The translations under genes were made by a program, and so were the position numbers. Under the pieces are notes generated by a model. It did not search any database. It was not told the DNA's origin and saw only the letters and a program-made list of their open reading frames with translations. Positions 26,610-35,994 of a stretch of DNA of 51,974 nucleotides are shown piece after piece. The stretch covers positions 1-51,974 of the forward strand of contig JALOTY010000057.1 in NCBI GenBank assembly GCA_025457665.1, in the 5' to 3' direction. Numbering within the stretch: the first letter of the stretch is position 1; each line of letters starts with the position of its first letter. The stretch is from Akkermansiaceae bacterium (GTDB taxonomy: Bacteria > Verrucomicrobiota > Verrucomicrobiia > Verrucomicrobiales > Akkermansiaceae).

Positions 26610-26628
26610 GCAGCCTTCATTCATCATC

Positions 26629-27549
26629 ATGGCCCAGGAAGATTTGATCCGACTAGCGAACATCCCCGGTGTGAGCGCCTCCCGATTGCGTCTCGCCCGT
26701 TGGCTGGATTCGCCGCGCATCCAAGGCTGTGTCGTGGCCGTCATCCTCATCAATGCCATCGTGCTCGGCATGGAAACCTCCACCGCGATGATGGATCGCG
26801 CGGGTTTGCTGCTGCGCGTGATCGACAAGGCCTGCCTGGCCTTCTTCATCGCCGAGCTCGGATTGCGGCTCACCGCCTGGCGCGGGCAGTTCTGGCGGAG
26901 TGGCTGGAATGTCTTCGATCTCGCCGTCGTCGCCATCGCCCTTGTCCCCGCCGCCGGTGCGTGGTCGGTCCTGCGCTCCCTGCGTGTCCTGCGGGTGCTG
27001 CGCCTGCTGACGGTCATCCCCGCCTTGCGCAAGGTGGTCGCGGCCTTTCTTCACTCCATCCCGGGGCTGTTAGGTGTCATCGCGGTGATGGCGATTTTCT
27101 TCTACACCGCCGCTGTGCTCGCCACCACGCTGTTCGGCCCCACCTACCCCGATTGGTTTGGCAACGTGGGTCGCAGCCTCTACAGCCTTTTCCAGATCAT
27201 GACGCTAGAAAGCTGGTCGATGGGCATCGTGCGGCCGGTGATGGAATCGCATCCCTACGCCTGGGCCTTCTTCATCCCCTTCATCATCATCGCCACCTTC
27301 ACGATCCTCAATCTCTTCATCGGCATCATCGTTTCCGCCATGCAGGAGCTCTCCGCGATGCCCGATCCGCTGCCCCCCGGTGAGGCCGCCGATACCCGGG
27401 AGATCCTCGAACGGCTTGAAGCCACCCTCGCGGAGCTGCGGCAAAGGATCGATCGCGCTCCTCGATCGCGCTCCATGATCCTTCCGCCTCGCCACAGCCG
27501 TGGCTTGCCGGATGCGGGCAAAGCTGGCACATCGGGCGGCGGTGTCTGA
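26629..27549 (+). CDS. Bacterial voltage-gated sodium channel (NaChBac/NavAb type)
   Basis: A 306-residue six-segment channel subunit that should form a homotetramer. S4 carries arginines every third residue (116, 119, 122, 125, in RSLRVLRVLRLL). The pore has the NavBac selectivity filter TLESWS (192-197) followed by GIVRP, and S6 is IIATFTILNLFIGIIVSAMQE. The C-terminal stretch REILERLEATLAELRQRID fits the short coiled coil that joins the four subunits. It is divergent from the Mrp antiporter operon. The 3' end overlaps the methyltransferase gene. Calcium selectivity would need extra aspartates in the filter, which are absent. Confidence 0.93.
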   Translation: MAQEDLIRLANIPGVSASRLRLARWLDSPRIQGCVVAVILINAIVLGMETSTAMMDRAGLLLRVIDKACLAFFIAELGLRLTAWRGQFWRSGWNVFDLAVVAIALVPAAGAWSVLRSLRVLRVLRLLTVIPALRKVVAAFLHSIPGLLGVIAVMAIFFYTAAVLATTLFGPTYPDWFGNVGRSLYSLFQIMTLESWSMGIVRPVMESHPYAWAFFIPFIIIATFTILNLFIGIIVSAMQELSAMPDPLPPGEAADTREILERLEATLAELRQRIDRAPRSRSMILPPRHSRGLPDAGKAGTSGGGV

Positions 27550-28549
27550 TCCCGCGCTTGAAACCCTGATGCTCGCCTTGGATGGCGGCGACTTTCCCCG
27601 TGGCGAAGGCTTGTTTCTCGGAGCAAGACCTCATCCTGCCCTGGACGGCTGGAAGGGTCTGAGCGGCTGGCAGCCGCTGAAGCCGCTGGCGGATTCATGG
27701 GAAAAAGCGGGTCACAGCGGATCGGCCGAACCTCCCGGCGGCCGCTGGCCCCTGGTCCTCTTTCTGCCGGGGAAGGCGCGCGATGAAATCCTTCATGGCT
27801 TCGCGCTGGCGAGGGATCGATTGGCCGATGGCGGTGTCCTCCTCGTCTCCATGGCGAATGACGAGGGGGCCGCGAGATTTGAAAAGGAACTGGCGGCCGC
27901 GACCGGCGGAGTGACATCGATCCAGAAACACAAATGCCGCGCCTTCCATGTCCGCAACGACGGTGTGTGGGATGAGGCCCGTTTCGAGGAATGGCGGCAG
28001 CTTGGGGGTTTCCATCCGGTGCCGGACACGAATCATGTGACCCAGGCGGGGGTGTTCAGTCATGGTCGGGTCGATGCCGGGTCCGCCTTGCTGGCACGGC
28101 ACTTGCCGCGGGGCCTGAGTGGCAAGATCGCCGATCTCGGCGCGGGTTGGGGATTTCTCTCCGCCGAGCTTCTGAGCACTTCGCCAGGGATTTCACGGAT
28201 CGATCTCTACGAAGCAGACGCCCGTGCGCTGGAATGTGCCCGTCTGAATCTCGCTTCGCATTCCGGCTGCGAGATCGGATTCCATTGGCATGATGTCACC
28301 ACCGGCATCGGCAACGGCTACGATGGGGTGATCATGAATCCGCCCTTCCATCGCGGCAGCGGGACCGATCTCGAGCTGGGCAGGGATTTCCTGCGTGCCG
28401 GTGCCGCAGCCTTGAGGAGGGGCGGGCGGATGTTCCTTGTCGCAAATCGGCAACTTGCCTACGAAAGCTGTCTGGGCGAACTGCGCATGGCGTGGCGCAA
28501 GCTCGCGGAGGACGCCACCTACAAGGTCATCGCCGCCACCGCACCCTGA
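27512..28549 (+). CDS. RsmC/RlmG-type rRNA guanine-N2 methyltransferase
   Basis: A class I SAM-dependent methyltransferase of about 345 residues. The C-terminal half has the RsmC pattern FSHGRVDAGSALLARHLP, the SAM loop IADLGAGWGFLS and the catalytic NPPFHRG. The N-terminal half is a degenerate copy of the same fold, as in RsmC and RlmG. Likely substrate: a guanine in 16S or 23S rRNA, with the site unresolved. ATG 27512 overlaps the channel gene by 38 bases. A GTG at 27542 would overlap by eight and is a real alternative. The next gene also modifies rRNA. Confidence 0.85.
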   Translation: MRAKLAHRAAVSDPALETLMLALDGGDFPRGEGLFLGARPHPALDGWKGLSGWQPLKPLADSWEKAGHSGSAEPPGGRWPLVLFLPGKARDEILHGFALARDRLADGGVLLVSMANDEGAARFEKELAAATGGVTSIQKHKCRAFHVRNDGVWDEARFEEWRQLGGFHPVPDTNHVTQAGVFSHGRVDAGSALLARHLPRGLSGKIADLGAGWGFLSAELLSTSPGISRIDLYEADARALECARLNLASHSGCEIGFHWHDVTTGIGNGYDGVIMNPPFHRGSGTDLELGRDFLRAGAAALRRGGRMFLVANRQLAYESCLGELRMAWRKLAEDATYKVIAATAP

Positions 28550-28576
28550 GCCGCTCCCGCCCTGCGCTCCTGATTC

Positions 28577-29320
28577 ATGAAACTCATCAAACTCCTCGCC
28601 AACCTCGGATACGGATCCCGCAAGGAAGTCCAGCGCTGGGTCCGCGCCGGATGGGTCACCGATGCCGGCGGACGAATCCTGAAAGAAACGGATCTGCCGC
28701 CGCATGCCGACATCCGTGTGCGTGGCGAGGTGCTCGATCCGCCCTCACCCCTCACCCTCGTGCTGAACAAGCCGGTGGGATACACGTGCAGCACCGATGA
28801 TCCCGGCGCGACGATTTACGATCTGCTGCCCGAACGATTCGCCCACCGCAATCCGCTGCTGCATTCGGTGGGTCGGCTCGACAAGGATACTTCAGGACTG
28901 CTGTTGATGACCGATGACGGGAAACTCTCCCACCGCATCATCCATCCCAAGTCGCACTGCGCGAAGGTCTATCACGCCGTGCTTGACCGTCCGCTCAGCG
29001 GCGAGGAGGCAGCCGTCTTCGCCTCCGGTGAAATGATGCTCCAGGGCGAGGCGAAACCCCTGCTGCCTGCGGGATTCGAGGCTCTTTCCGAGAAGGAAGC
29101 GCATGTCACTCTTCATGAAGGCCGCTACCACCAGGTGCGCCGGATGTTTGCCGCCATGGGGAATCACGTCGTCGCGCTGCGCCGGATCTCGATCGGCTCC
29201 TTTTCCCTGCCTGTGGATCTGCCGGAGGGAGAATGGAGGATCATGGACGACGATGACATCGCCCTGCTCTTCCGTCCGTTAGATTCTGTTAGATCATCCG
29301 TCCCTCCTTCAGGCTGCTGA
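28577..29320 (+). CDS. rsuA: RsuA/RluF-family pseudouridine synthase
   Basis: A 247-residue enzyme with an N-terminal S4-like RNA-binding domain (KLLANLGYGSRKEVQRWVRAG). The catalytic block GRLDKDTSGLLLMT follows, with aspartate 102, then HEGRYHQVRRMFAAMG. RsuA converts U516 of 16S rRNA; RluB, RluE and RluF act on 23S rRNA, and the sequence does not separate these. It lies 27 bases downstream of the RsmC-type gene, probably in one rRNA-modification unit. The last ten residues are low-complexity and encoded by two TTAG words. Confidence 0.88.
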   Translation: MKLIKLLANLGYGSRKEVQRWVRAGWVTDAGGRILKETDLPPHADIRVRGEVLDPPSPLTLVLNKPVGYTCSTDDPGATIYDLLPERFAHRNPLLHSVGRLDKDTSGLLLMTDDGKLSHRIIHPKSHCAKVYHAVLDRPLSGEEAAVFASGEMMLQGEAKPLLPAGFEALSEKEAHVTLHEGRYHQVRRMFAAMGNHVVALRRISIGSFSLPVDLPEGEWRIMDDDDIALLFRPLDSVRSSVPPSGC

Positions 29321-29404
29321 TCCATGATCCTCGTTCCTCGCTACCGTGGCGGGAACGACGAAGAGGCTGACGGACTTTGCCCCTAGGGCTCGCTTGCACG
29401 TTCC

Positions 29405-29438
29405 CCCGATCCTCTGGGGTTGGAACCGAGGGATCGGG
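29405..29438. other. CCCGATCC/GGATCGGG hairpin between convergent genes
   Basis: An 8-bp stem with an 18-base loop lies between the rsuA stop and the convergent lipoprotein stop. Neither strand has a following U-tract, so it is not a classical terminator, though its place between converging genes suggests a termination or protection role. Confidence 0.4.
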
Positions 29439-29477
29439 TGGAAAAAAGGAGCAATGCGGGAGAGAGCGATGGGGCAA

Positions 29478-29858
29478 TCAATCCTTGTCTGCCTTGGCCT
29501 GCTCGATGGCGGTCACCTTTCCATCCTTGTTGAAAGTGATTTCAGCCTTCGCCTCTTCCGGCTTTGGATTGATTTCTCCGGCTAAGGAAATCAGCGGGCC
29601 AGCCAGGGGAACCATGTTCAAGGCAGTGGACTTGGCGAGTTCCGTCGTGGGGTTTTTGTTCTCAAATACCCATATCTCTTCCTGATTCAGGCTGTACCGG
29701 TAGGAAGGCTTGCCAATGACTTGGCCAACGTCCTCCCGGGTCATGCCTTTCTTAATCTCGGTCGAAGACGGTTTGGTGCCGGGGATGGCCACTGGACTGA
29801 CCTGAGAAGCGCAGGAAGCCAGAAGCACGAAGGGGAGAAGCATCGACAAGGATTTCAT
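29478..29858 (-). CDS. BamE/SmpA-like lipoprotein
   Basis: A 126-residue lipoprotein. The signal peptide MKSLSMLLPFVLLASC ends in a lipobox with cysteine 16. The mature part has the SmpA/OmlA pattern KKGMTREDVGQVIGKPSYRY ... EIWVFE. This two-helix, three-strand fold occurs in BamE and in many small lipoproteins. An extra 50 residues with an NPTTELAKSTALNMVPLAGP stretch follow. ATG 29858 is chosen for the signal peptide. A role in the BAM complex is possible but not shown. The 197 bases upstream hold no gene that I can support. Confidence 0.75.
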   Translation of the reverse strand: MKSLSMLLPFVLLASCASQVSPVAIPGTKPSSTEIKKGMTREDVGQVIGKPSYRYSLNQEEIWVFENKNPTTELAKSTALNMVPLAGPLISLAGEINPKPEEAKAEITFNKDGKVTAIEQAKADKD

Positions 29859-30055
29859 GGATGAGGAGGGTTTTTTTGATAGCATGAATTGCGTTCCAGA
29901 CCCCATCTCGCCAAACGCATATCCGGAACAGGTTCTGCGAATCTCACGACAGGGACCTGGCCAACCTAACTTTCTGGATGGCGTGGCCAAGAAATTCTTT
30001 TCTTTGAAGGGGCTGGCTCTCGAGAGCAAAGATCCTGCGCGAATGGCGGAGGATC

Positions 30056-30865
30056 TCAGGGCTTGAGGGGGAGGCCGTGGGTTTGGATGGTTTCGCGGAG
30101 GGTCTCGCGTTTGGCGGGATCGGGCTCGGATTCGAGGGCGGCGAGGAGGTGGGTTTGCCAAGGGTTGGGGTCGTTGGTGGCGAGGATCCAACGGGTCATG
30201 GCGGCGGGGTCATGACGGAGCCAGGAGTCGATCACGGTCCGCATGCCGGTTTCGCGGGCGGTATCATGGGGAAAGGCGGCGATCCAGGTGGCAGCGGCGG
30301 CGGGGTCTTGCTGGGCCCAGCGCTGGGTGATCTGGACGGCACATCGATTGCGTTCCAGGCCCGCGGCCATTTCATCGAGAGCGATGGTGGCGGCGGTGTT
30401 CGGATCCTGGTTGGAGATCACGAGGGCGACGGCTCCAAGGGCGACGTTTTTTTCGATTTCGCGATCGATGCCACGGGCCCATTCGAGGGCGGCGGCGGGA
30501 TCTTGTTCTGCCAGGCGGAGGCCGACGTGAGAGAGGAGTCGGAGGGTGGACGGGCTGCCGGGTTCGAGGAGATCGAAGCATTCCTGGGCGAAATCGGGAT
30601 CGGTCTCGAAGGCGTCCCAGATGACCTGGGCGAGGAGGCGTTCGCGTTTGGCGGGATCGGTCTCCGCGAGGGCTTCATCGCGTGCTTTGCGAAGCCGGGT
30701 GCCGGGGTCAGGTCGGCCTTCCCTTTGGGCGGTCTTCGGCTGGGCCTCGGGGTTTTGGGTTTTTTCTGTGGCCGTGTTTTCCGCCGGTTCCTGGCGATCG
30801 CAGGCGGAGAAGATGAGCAGGGCGAAAAGGCATGCGGCGGCCCGGCCTGAGGGGGTGGGGCTCAT
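30056..30865 (-). CDS. Helical-repeat lipoprotein
   Basis: A 269-residue predicted lipoprotein. The leader MSPTPSGRAAACLFALLIFSAC gives a lipobox cysteine at about 22, followed by a disordered charged linker. Residues 75-265 are helical repeats of about 30 residues built around DPAAALEWARG, DPNTAATIALDEMAA, DPAAAATWIAAFP and DPAAMTRWILA. Such solenoids are common in Verrucomicrobia as protein-binding scaffolds. ATG 30865 overlaps the stop of the large M60-like gene by four bases, so the two are translationally coupled. This suggests that it anchors or chaperones that product. Confidence 0.72.
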   Translation of the reverse strand: MSPTPSGRAAACLFALLIFSACDRQEPAENTATEKTQNPEAQPKTAQREGRPDPGTRLRKARDEALAETDPAKRERLLAQVIWDAFETDPDFAQECFDLLEPGSPSTLRLLSHVGLRLAEQDPAAALEWARGIDREIEKNVALGAVALVISNQDPNTAATIALDEMAAGLERNRCAVQITQRWAQQDPAAAATWIAAFPHDTARETGMRTVIDSWLRHDPAAMTRWILATNDPNPWQTHLLAALESEPDPAKRETLRETIQTHGLPLKP

Positions 30866-33800
30866 GGGGTGAAGGATACCTGGCTGAACGTGGAGGTGTT
30901 CAGGACATCCGTGCTGCCGCTGGCGACGACGAGGCCGATGTAGCAGTTGGGCGACATGGCGACGGAGACGGAGCCGACGGTGTTCCATTGGATGCCATCG
31001 GAACTGCGGAAGGTGGTGATGGTGTTGCCGCTGCGGCGGATGCGAATCCAGGCGTCCGGAAGGGTGCCGGTGCCGCTCTGGGTGGTGGAGGTGGAGGAGC
31101 CATTGCTGGTGCGGCGGACCCAGCGGTAGGTGCCGGTGCCGGAAAGCCCCATGAAGACATGCCGGGAATCGGTCGCAAGGGATTCACGGACCATCACGCC
31201 GACTCGCGAGGCATTTCCTGTATCCTGAATGTTGGAAATCCTGGCGGTGAGTTCGCCATTTCCACTGATGGCCTGATAGGTGAAGCGCATGCGGTCGGCG
31301 CGGCCGGCCAACTGCCCGGCACCGGACTGGGTGAAGGACCCGCTGGCGTGACTGACCGAGCCCTGCGGGATGTCGGTGCCGATATCCGCGGAAACCCAGG
31401 GCAAGGGCAGACCTTCGACGGTAAAGGTAAGCTGGGCTTCATCGAAGGCACCGGCGAGGTCCGTGGCCCGGATGGTGAAGCTCTGGCTGCCTGCGGAGCC
31501 CTCGGGCGGGGTGCCTGAAAGTGTGCCATCGGCCGCGATCGACAGCCACCCGGGTCCGGCGACTTTCGAATAGCTCAAGGCGTCTCCGGCATCCGCATCC
31601 ACGGCAGTGCCGGCAAGGCTGGTGCCGGTGTAAGGCTCGCCTTCCAAAGCGCTTTCACGGGTTACCGGATCGGTGAGGAAAACGGGCGCGTCATTCACGG
31701 CGGCGACGGTGATTTGAAGCGTGGCGGTATCGGTGGCACCGGCGGCATCGGTCACGGTGATTTCGAAGGCATTGAGGCCGACATCGGCATTTCCCGGAGT
31801 GCCGCCGAGGCTGCCGTTCGAGGCGATTTGCAGCCAGGCGGGTCCGGAGCTTTTGGTGAAGGTGAGGAGGTCCCCGGCATCGATGTCCGTGGCGCTGAGA
31901 TTCCCGGTGATGGCTTCATCCTCGGTGGCCCCCAGGGAAAAGGTTTCGCTGGTGAAGGCGGGTGGGTCGTTTCGGTTGACGACTTCTAACAGAAGGTCGG
32001 CCTCGGCGCTGGCACCGCTGGAATCGGTGACGCGGACGAGCCCTTGGGCGGGTCCGACATCGCTGTTTCCCGGAGTGCCGGAAAGAGTGCCATCCGTGGC
32101 CACTTGCAGCCAGGTGGGGCCGTTGACCTTGGAGAAAGTGAGGGTGTCACCGGCATCGGGATCGCTGGCGGAAAGGAGTCCGCTGAAGGCTTCGTCCTCA
32201 GGGGCATCGCCGAGATCGAAGACGCTCTGGGCCATGACTGGGGGATCGTTGACATTTGTGACGGTGATGGTGACGGCGGCGCTGTCGCTCATGCCGATGG
32301 CATCCGTGACGGTGATCACCAGGGTGTGGGAGCTGGCGGCCTCATGATCCGGCGTGGCGGCGAGGCTGAGGACGCCGGTGGCGGGGTGCAGGCTGAAGAG
32401 GCCCGCGCCATTTCCACTAGAAATGCCGTAGTTCAGGGTATCGCCGGCATCGGTATCGGTCGCGACGAGCGTTCCCAACACGGTGGAGGTGCTGCTGTTT
32501 TCCGCGATGCTGAAGGACTGGTCGTCGATCACGGGGGCTGAGGGGACCGCAGCCACGGAGTTGGCGGTGATTCCGGTGACATTCGGAATCAACCATGAGC
32601 TGGGGATGATTTCGCGAGTCGTCTGGCCGGGGCGGAGCCAGGCGACGGCGACGTGGTCGCTCCCGCTGCCTTCGGCTTGCTGGGCCTCGAACCAATAGGC
32701 GCGACCGGCGATGAGCGGGATGGAAACGGACTGTTGGGATGACTCGGCATCGAAATTCTGGAAGCTGGTCCACGTGGCGAGCGAAGCGATGAGGACGCGG
32801 CTTTCGCTGGTCGAATCCGTGCCGAGGTAGAAGCGGCTGCCATCGTCACTGGAAACCCAGAAGGTGTAGTTTCCTGTGGTGGGTGCGATGAGCCAGCCGG
32901 TGACGCGGCGGCTGTAGCTGCTGCCGACGTTTTGCGCGCTGGTGGAGGTGGCGAGGGTGCCGGAGAAATTCGTGCTGCCGGTCCAGGTGTTGTTGTTGAA
33001 ATTCGTTTGTCCGGACCAGCGTTGTTCGCGCAGGCCGGTGGCGGTGCGCGAGAGGATCCGGACGGTGGAGTAGCCGGTGATTCCGGCGGAATCCGTGCCG
33101 CGAATGACGAGAGTGACGACCGAGGCGGTGGGGAGGGCGGCGGGGTTTTGGAGAATCACGCGGCCTTGGGCATCGAGCGCGAAGGCCCCCGAGGCATTTC
33201 CTGAAAGGATGGCGGTGCTGCTGAGGCTGCGGGTGGCATCGGCTGTGATGCCGGGGCCAAGCACCGTGCCGGACGCCATGGTGGTGGTGGCCGAAAAGAC
33301 CGCCCAGCCGGATTGCCGTGGGCCTTCGACGAGGTTGTCGATATCGATCAAGACCGTGCGATCCACCGAGTAGCGGGGCACACCGCCGTCTTCCGCGCGG
33401 ACGGTGAGGGTGTAGGACGTGGCGGTCTCGAAATCGAGTCCGGTGGCGGCAACGGCGAGCTGGCCGCTGCGGCGGTCGATGACAAAGTTCCCGCCGTTGT
33501 TGCCGGAGACGATCGACCAGTTCCAGATCGTTCCCGGCTCTTCGGGATCGTTGGCCTGAAGGGTGGTGACTTGGGTCCCGGGTGCGGTGCCTTCCGGAAG
33601 GTCAAGCGGTGGGGGCGGGGAGATCGAATCCACCGCGGTGTTGGCGGTCCATGTCGGATAGCCTTTGGCGGCGATCTGTGATTTCGCATCGGCGGAGATT
33701 TCATAACCGCGGCCGGCGACTCCGAGTCCGTATTGTTGGAAATAGGCATCAAGATTGCGGCCGGTGGCATCGCAGAAGATCACGTAGAAACGATCGCGTC

Positions 33801-35970
33801 GGTCCTGGTCCGAGTCTCCGGCATAACTCAGCGCGGAGAGGCCGGCGTCGGTGCCGCCTTTGTGCCAGGCGATGAGGCGGGAGAGCGCGCTGCGGTAGGT
33901 TTCCCAGCCGAAGGCTTCGGCGAGGTTGAAATAGAAGTCGTAGGCGGTGGCACCATCGCTGCACGCGTAGGACCAGGTTTGATCGACGGCGGGCCGTCCC
34001 TGGAAGAGCTGGCGGGTGCTGAGTCGGTTGCCGCCATTGAAGGTGGAATGGACATCGCCATCCCAACAGGTGCGGTCATGGACATGGGTGTAGAGCAGAG
34101 CGGGGACGAGGTTCACATCCACCTCGCCATGGGTGGCGATGCCGTAGGTGCCATCATAGCTGTCCTGATAGGTGTGGCCGATCTCGTGGTAGAATCCCCA
34201 ATCGCCGCCCTTCACGGTGGCATCGACCAAACTACTACTGTCGCCGTAGGCCATCATCACCGGATACCCGGCATGGCCGTATCCGGCGAGGATATCGCGA
34301 TCGCTCAAGGCCGATTCGCCCCGTTTGCGGTGGGCGGTGTAGCCCATGAGATCATCCGCGGTTTCGATGACTTCCTTCCAATGCTGTGCGACCGCCTCGG
34401 CGGAGGTGACATTCTGCAATTGGTTGCGCGAGACATAGACGGTGAAAGCGGGCGTGTTGCCATAGGCGGCGACGTTATCCGTCATGATGCAGCCCCAGGC
34501 ACCGGGGAGGTTTTTCAGCGTGCTGTTCCAGGTGGCATCGGTATCCACGCCGAGCTGGAAACTGGGGGCCTCGAGCGCGCCGCTGATGGTGACATTGAAG
34601 GTGCCGAGATTCGCGCCGGCGGGGACATTGATCCAGATGAGCCCGCCGAAGACATTTCCTGTGGCGGTGCTGGTCTGGGTGAGGGGGACGGAGCGGGTGA
34701 CTTTGGGGAAACGATTCCACTGGTCGAGGTGGAAGTTCACATCGATGTGGCAGCCGATGTCCACACGCACGCCGCCGGCGACTTTGTCGGCAGGGATGTC
34801 CACCGTGATCGTCGCGCCTGGAGCGGCATAGAGGCGGGTGTCGTAGCGCCGTCCGCGGTCGCCCCAGTTGATGTAGCTGTCGGTGGGCACATTGCCATTC
34901 ACCGTGATCGTGCGCGTGACCGTGGTGCCTCCGGGTGCGGGGCTTCCGGGCCAATCCGAGGAGGACGGGTGGACGAAGAGCTGCGATGCGGGCATGCTGT
35001 CGTAGCGGCTCGATTGATAGCGTGCGAGCATGGCATGGACCGGTTGGTTGGCTTTCACCAAGGGCGCGGCGGCGGTCACCGTGATGGTGCCATAGCTGGG
35101 TTCCAGCGCAGCGAGGGCGGCGAGGATTCCGGCCTGCTGGGGTAGGACAGCGAGGGTCCGATCCACGGATGCCGCGGCGATGCGTTCGTCCGCAAGGGCG
35201 AAGGGCACGCCGTTGACGGATTCATCGATCATCCGGTCGATCCCGAGCAATGCGCTGTGGAAAGTGGGCAGAGGGGAGGCGGCGACGGTGAAGGTGGAAC
35301 TGGAAGTCCCGCTGCCGCTCATGGCGAGGCCGAAGGGTTCAAGGACGAGCAGGGCGTCATTGAAGGCCTGGGTGCTGAGGGCCCAGGGGGTGGAGCAGAC
35401 GACCAGGCCCCCGCCGGCGGCGGCGAAGGTCTGGATTTTCGTGATCGCACCGGCGGAGAAGCCGGAGTGGAAATTTCCGACAAAGACATCGCAGGTGCTG
35501 AGGTCATTCGTCGAGTTGCTCATGCTCGTGGAAATGGCCTTGGTGAGGAATCCCTGGCCTTGGAGGAAAGTGCGCAGTCCGGAATCCGTGGAGCCCACGC
35601 GGACGAGCCCGGGACTGGCCTTGCGGCTGGCCCAGAGGATGGAGTTTACGAAGAGCTGGGAGGTGGTGCTGCCATCGGTGCTGAAGAACCCGGTGTGCGC
35701 TCCCGCAACGGCCCTTGCCGCCGTGGCGGAAACCCCGTTTCCATAGCGACCGGCGGCGAGTGCGGGGGCGGCATCGCCATCGATGAGCACCGGGAAAGAC
35801 GCGCGGCCGAAGGTGGCGATGGAACCGGGCGAACCGTAGCCGTCCGAGACCGTGCCTGCGGTGCTGCCGATGATGGCGGCGTAGTCGGCAGGGATGTCCG
35901 CTTGGGCGGAGAGGCGGCTGCCAAGGCCGGCGAAGAGCCAGAGAGTGAGGAGAAAGAGGACGGATTTCAT
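30862..35970 (-). CDS. Large secreted M60-like metallopeptidase with PA14 and cadherin-like domains
   Basis: A 1702-residue exported protein with a signal peptide of about 22 residues. Residues 300-760 hold an M60-like (enhancin-type) peptidase with the zinc motif HEIGH at 595-599 in a FYHEIGHTYQ context. Then come a cadherin-like repeat and a PA14 domain at about 977-1127 (TGNYTFWVSSDDGSRFYLG). More cadherin/Ig-like repeats follow, with recurring SDPDAGDTLTF and DGTLSGTPGN. The last 200 residues form a jelly-roll, DUF1349-like domain (ASRVGVMVRESL, DAWIRIRRSGNTI). M60-like enzymes cut mucin-type glycoproteins, and PA14 often binds glycans, so degradation of host or algal glycoprotein is inferred. 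Confidence 0.9.
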   Translation of the reverse strand: MKSVLFLLTLWLFAGLGSRLSAQADIPADYAAIIGSTAGTVSDGYGSPGSIATFGRASFPVLIDGDAAPALAAGRYGNGVSATAARAVAGAHTGFFSTDGSTTSQLFVNSILWASRKASPGLVRVGSTDSGLRTFLQGQGFLTKAISTSMSNSTNDLSTCDVFVGNFHSGFSAGAITKIQTFAAAGGGLVVCSTPWALSTQAFNDALLVLEPFGLAMSGSGTSSSTFTVAASPLPTFHSALLGIDRMIDESVNGVPFALADERIAAASVDRTLAVLPQQAGILAALAALEPSYGTITVTAAAPLVKANQPVHAMLARYQSSRYDSMPASQLFVHPSSSDWPGSPAPGGTTVTRTITVNGNVPTDSYINWGDRGRRYDTRLYAAPGATITVDIPADKVAGGVRVDIGCHIDVNFHLDQWNRFPKVTRSVPLTQTSTATGNVFGGLIWINVPAGANLGTFNVTISGALEAPSFQLGVDTDATWNSTLKNLPGAWGCIMTDNVAAYGNTPAFTVYVSRNQLQNVTSAEAVAQHWKEVIETADDLMGYTAHRKRGESALSDRDILAGYGHAGYPVMMAYGDSSSLVDATVKGGDWGFYHEIGHTYQDSYDGTYGIATHGEVDVNLVPALLYTHVHDRTCWDGDVHSTFNGGNRLSTRQLFQGRPAVDQTWSYACSDGATAYDFYFNLAEAFGWETYRSALSRLIAWHKGGTDAGLSALSYAGDSDQDRRDRFYVIFCDATGRNLDAYFQQYGLGVAGRGYEISADAKSQIAAKGYPTWTANTAVDSISPPPPLDLPEGTAPGTQVTTLQANDPEEPGTIWNWSIVSGNNGGNFVIDRRSGQLAVAATGLDFETATSYTLTVRAEDGGVPRYSVDRTVLIDIDNLVEGPRQSGWAVFSATTTMASGTVLGPGITADATRSLSSTAILSGNASGAFALDAQGRVILQNPAALPTASVVTLVIRGTDSAGITGYSTVRILSRTATGLREQRWSGQTNFNNNTWTGSTNFSGTLATSTSAQNVGSSYSRRVTGWLIAPTTGNYTFWVSSDDGSRFYLGTDSTSESRVLIASLATWTSFQNFDAESSQQSVSIPLIAGRAYWFEAQQAEGSGSDHVAVAWLRPGQTTREIIPSSWLIPNVTGITANSVAAVPSAPVIDDQSFSIAENSSTSTVLGTLVATDTDAGDTLNYGISSGNGAGLFSLHPATGVLSLAATPDHEAASSHTLVITVTDAIGMSDSAAVTITVTNVNDPPVMAQSVFDLGDAPEDEAFSGLLSASDPDAGDTLTFSKVNGPTWLQVATDGTLSGTPGNSDVGPAQGLVRVTDSSGASAEADLLLEVVNRNDPPAFTSETFSLGATEDEAITGNLSATDIDAGDLLTFTKSSGPAWLQIASNGSLGGTPGNADVGLNAFEITVTDAAGATDTATLQITVAAVNDAPVFLTDPVTRESALEGEPYTGTSLAGTAVDADAGDALSYSKVAGPGWLSIAADGTLSGTPPEGSAGSQSFTIRATDLAGAFDEAQLTFTVEGLPLPWVSADIGTDIPQGSVSHASGSFTQSGAGQLAGRADRMRFTYQAISGNGELTARISNIQDTGNASRVGVMVRESLATDSRHVFMGLSGTGTYRWVRRTSNGSSTSTTQSGTGTLPDAWIRIRRSGNTITTFRSSDGIQWNTVGSVSVAMSPNCYIGLVVASGSTDVLNTSTFSQVSFTP

Positions 35971-35994
35971 GGGTTTCGGAAGGGAGGGCAGGGC

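Noticed and set aside
26591..26612. CRP-like site upstream of the sodium channel gene
   Set aside because: The half-sites TGTGA and TCAC are eight bases apart rather than six, so it is better described as a hairpin.
29405..29438. Intrinsic terminator for rsuA or the BamE-like gene
   Set aside because: The stem is good, but no U-tract follows on either strand, so only a hairpin is reported.
29857..30066. 69-codon plus-strand frame in the lipoprotein intergenic gap
   Set aside because: No family resemblance and no start signal, and it runs opposite to both neighbours; better read as upstream DNA of the BamE-like gene.
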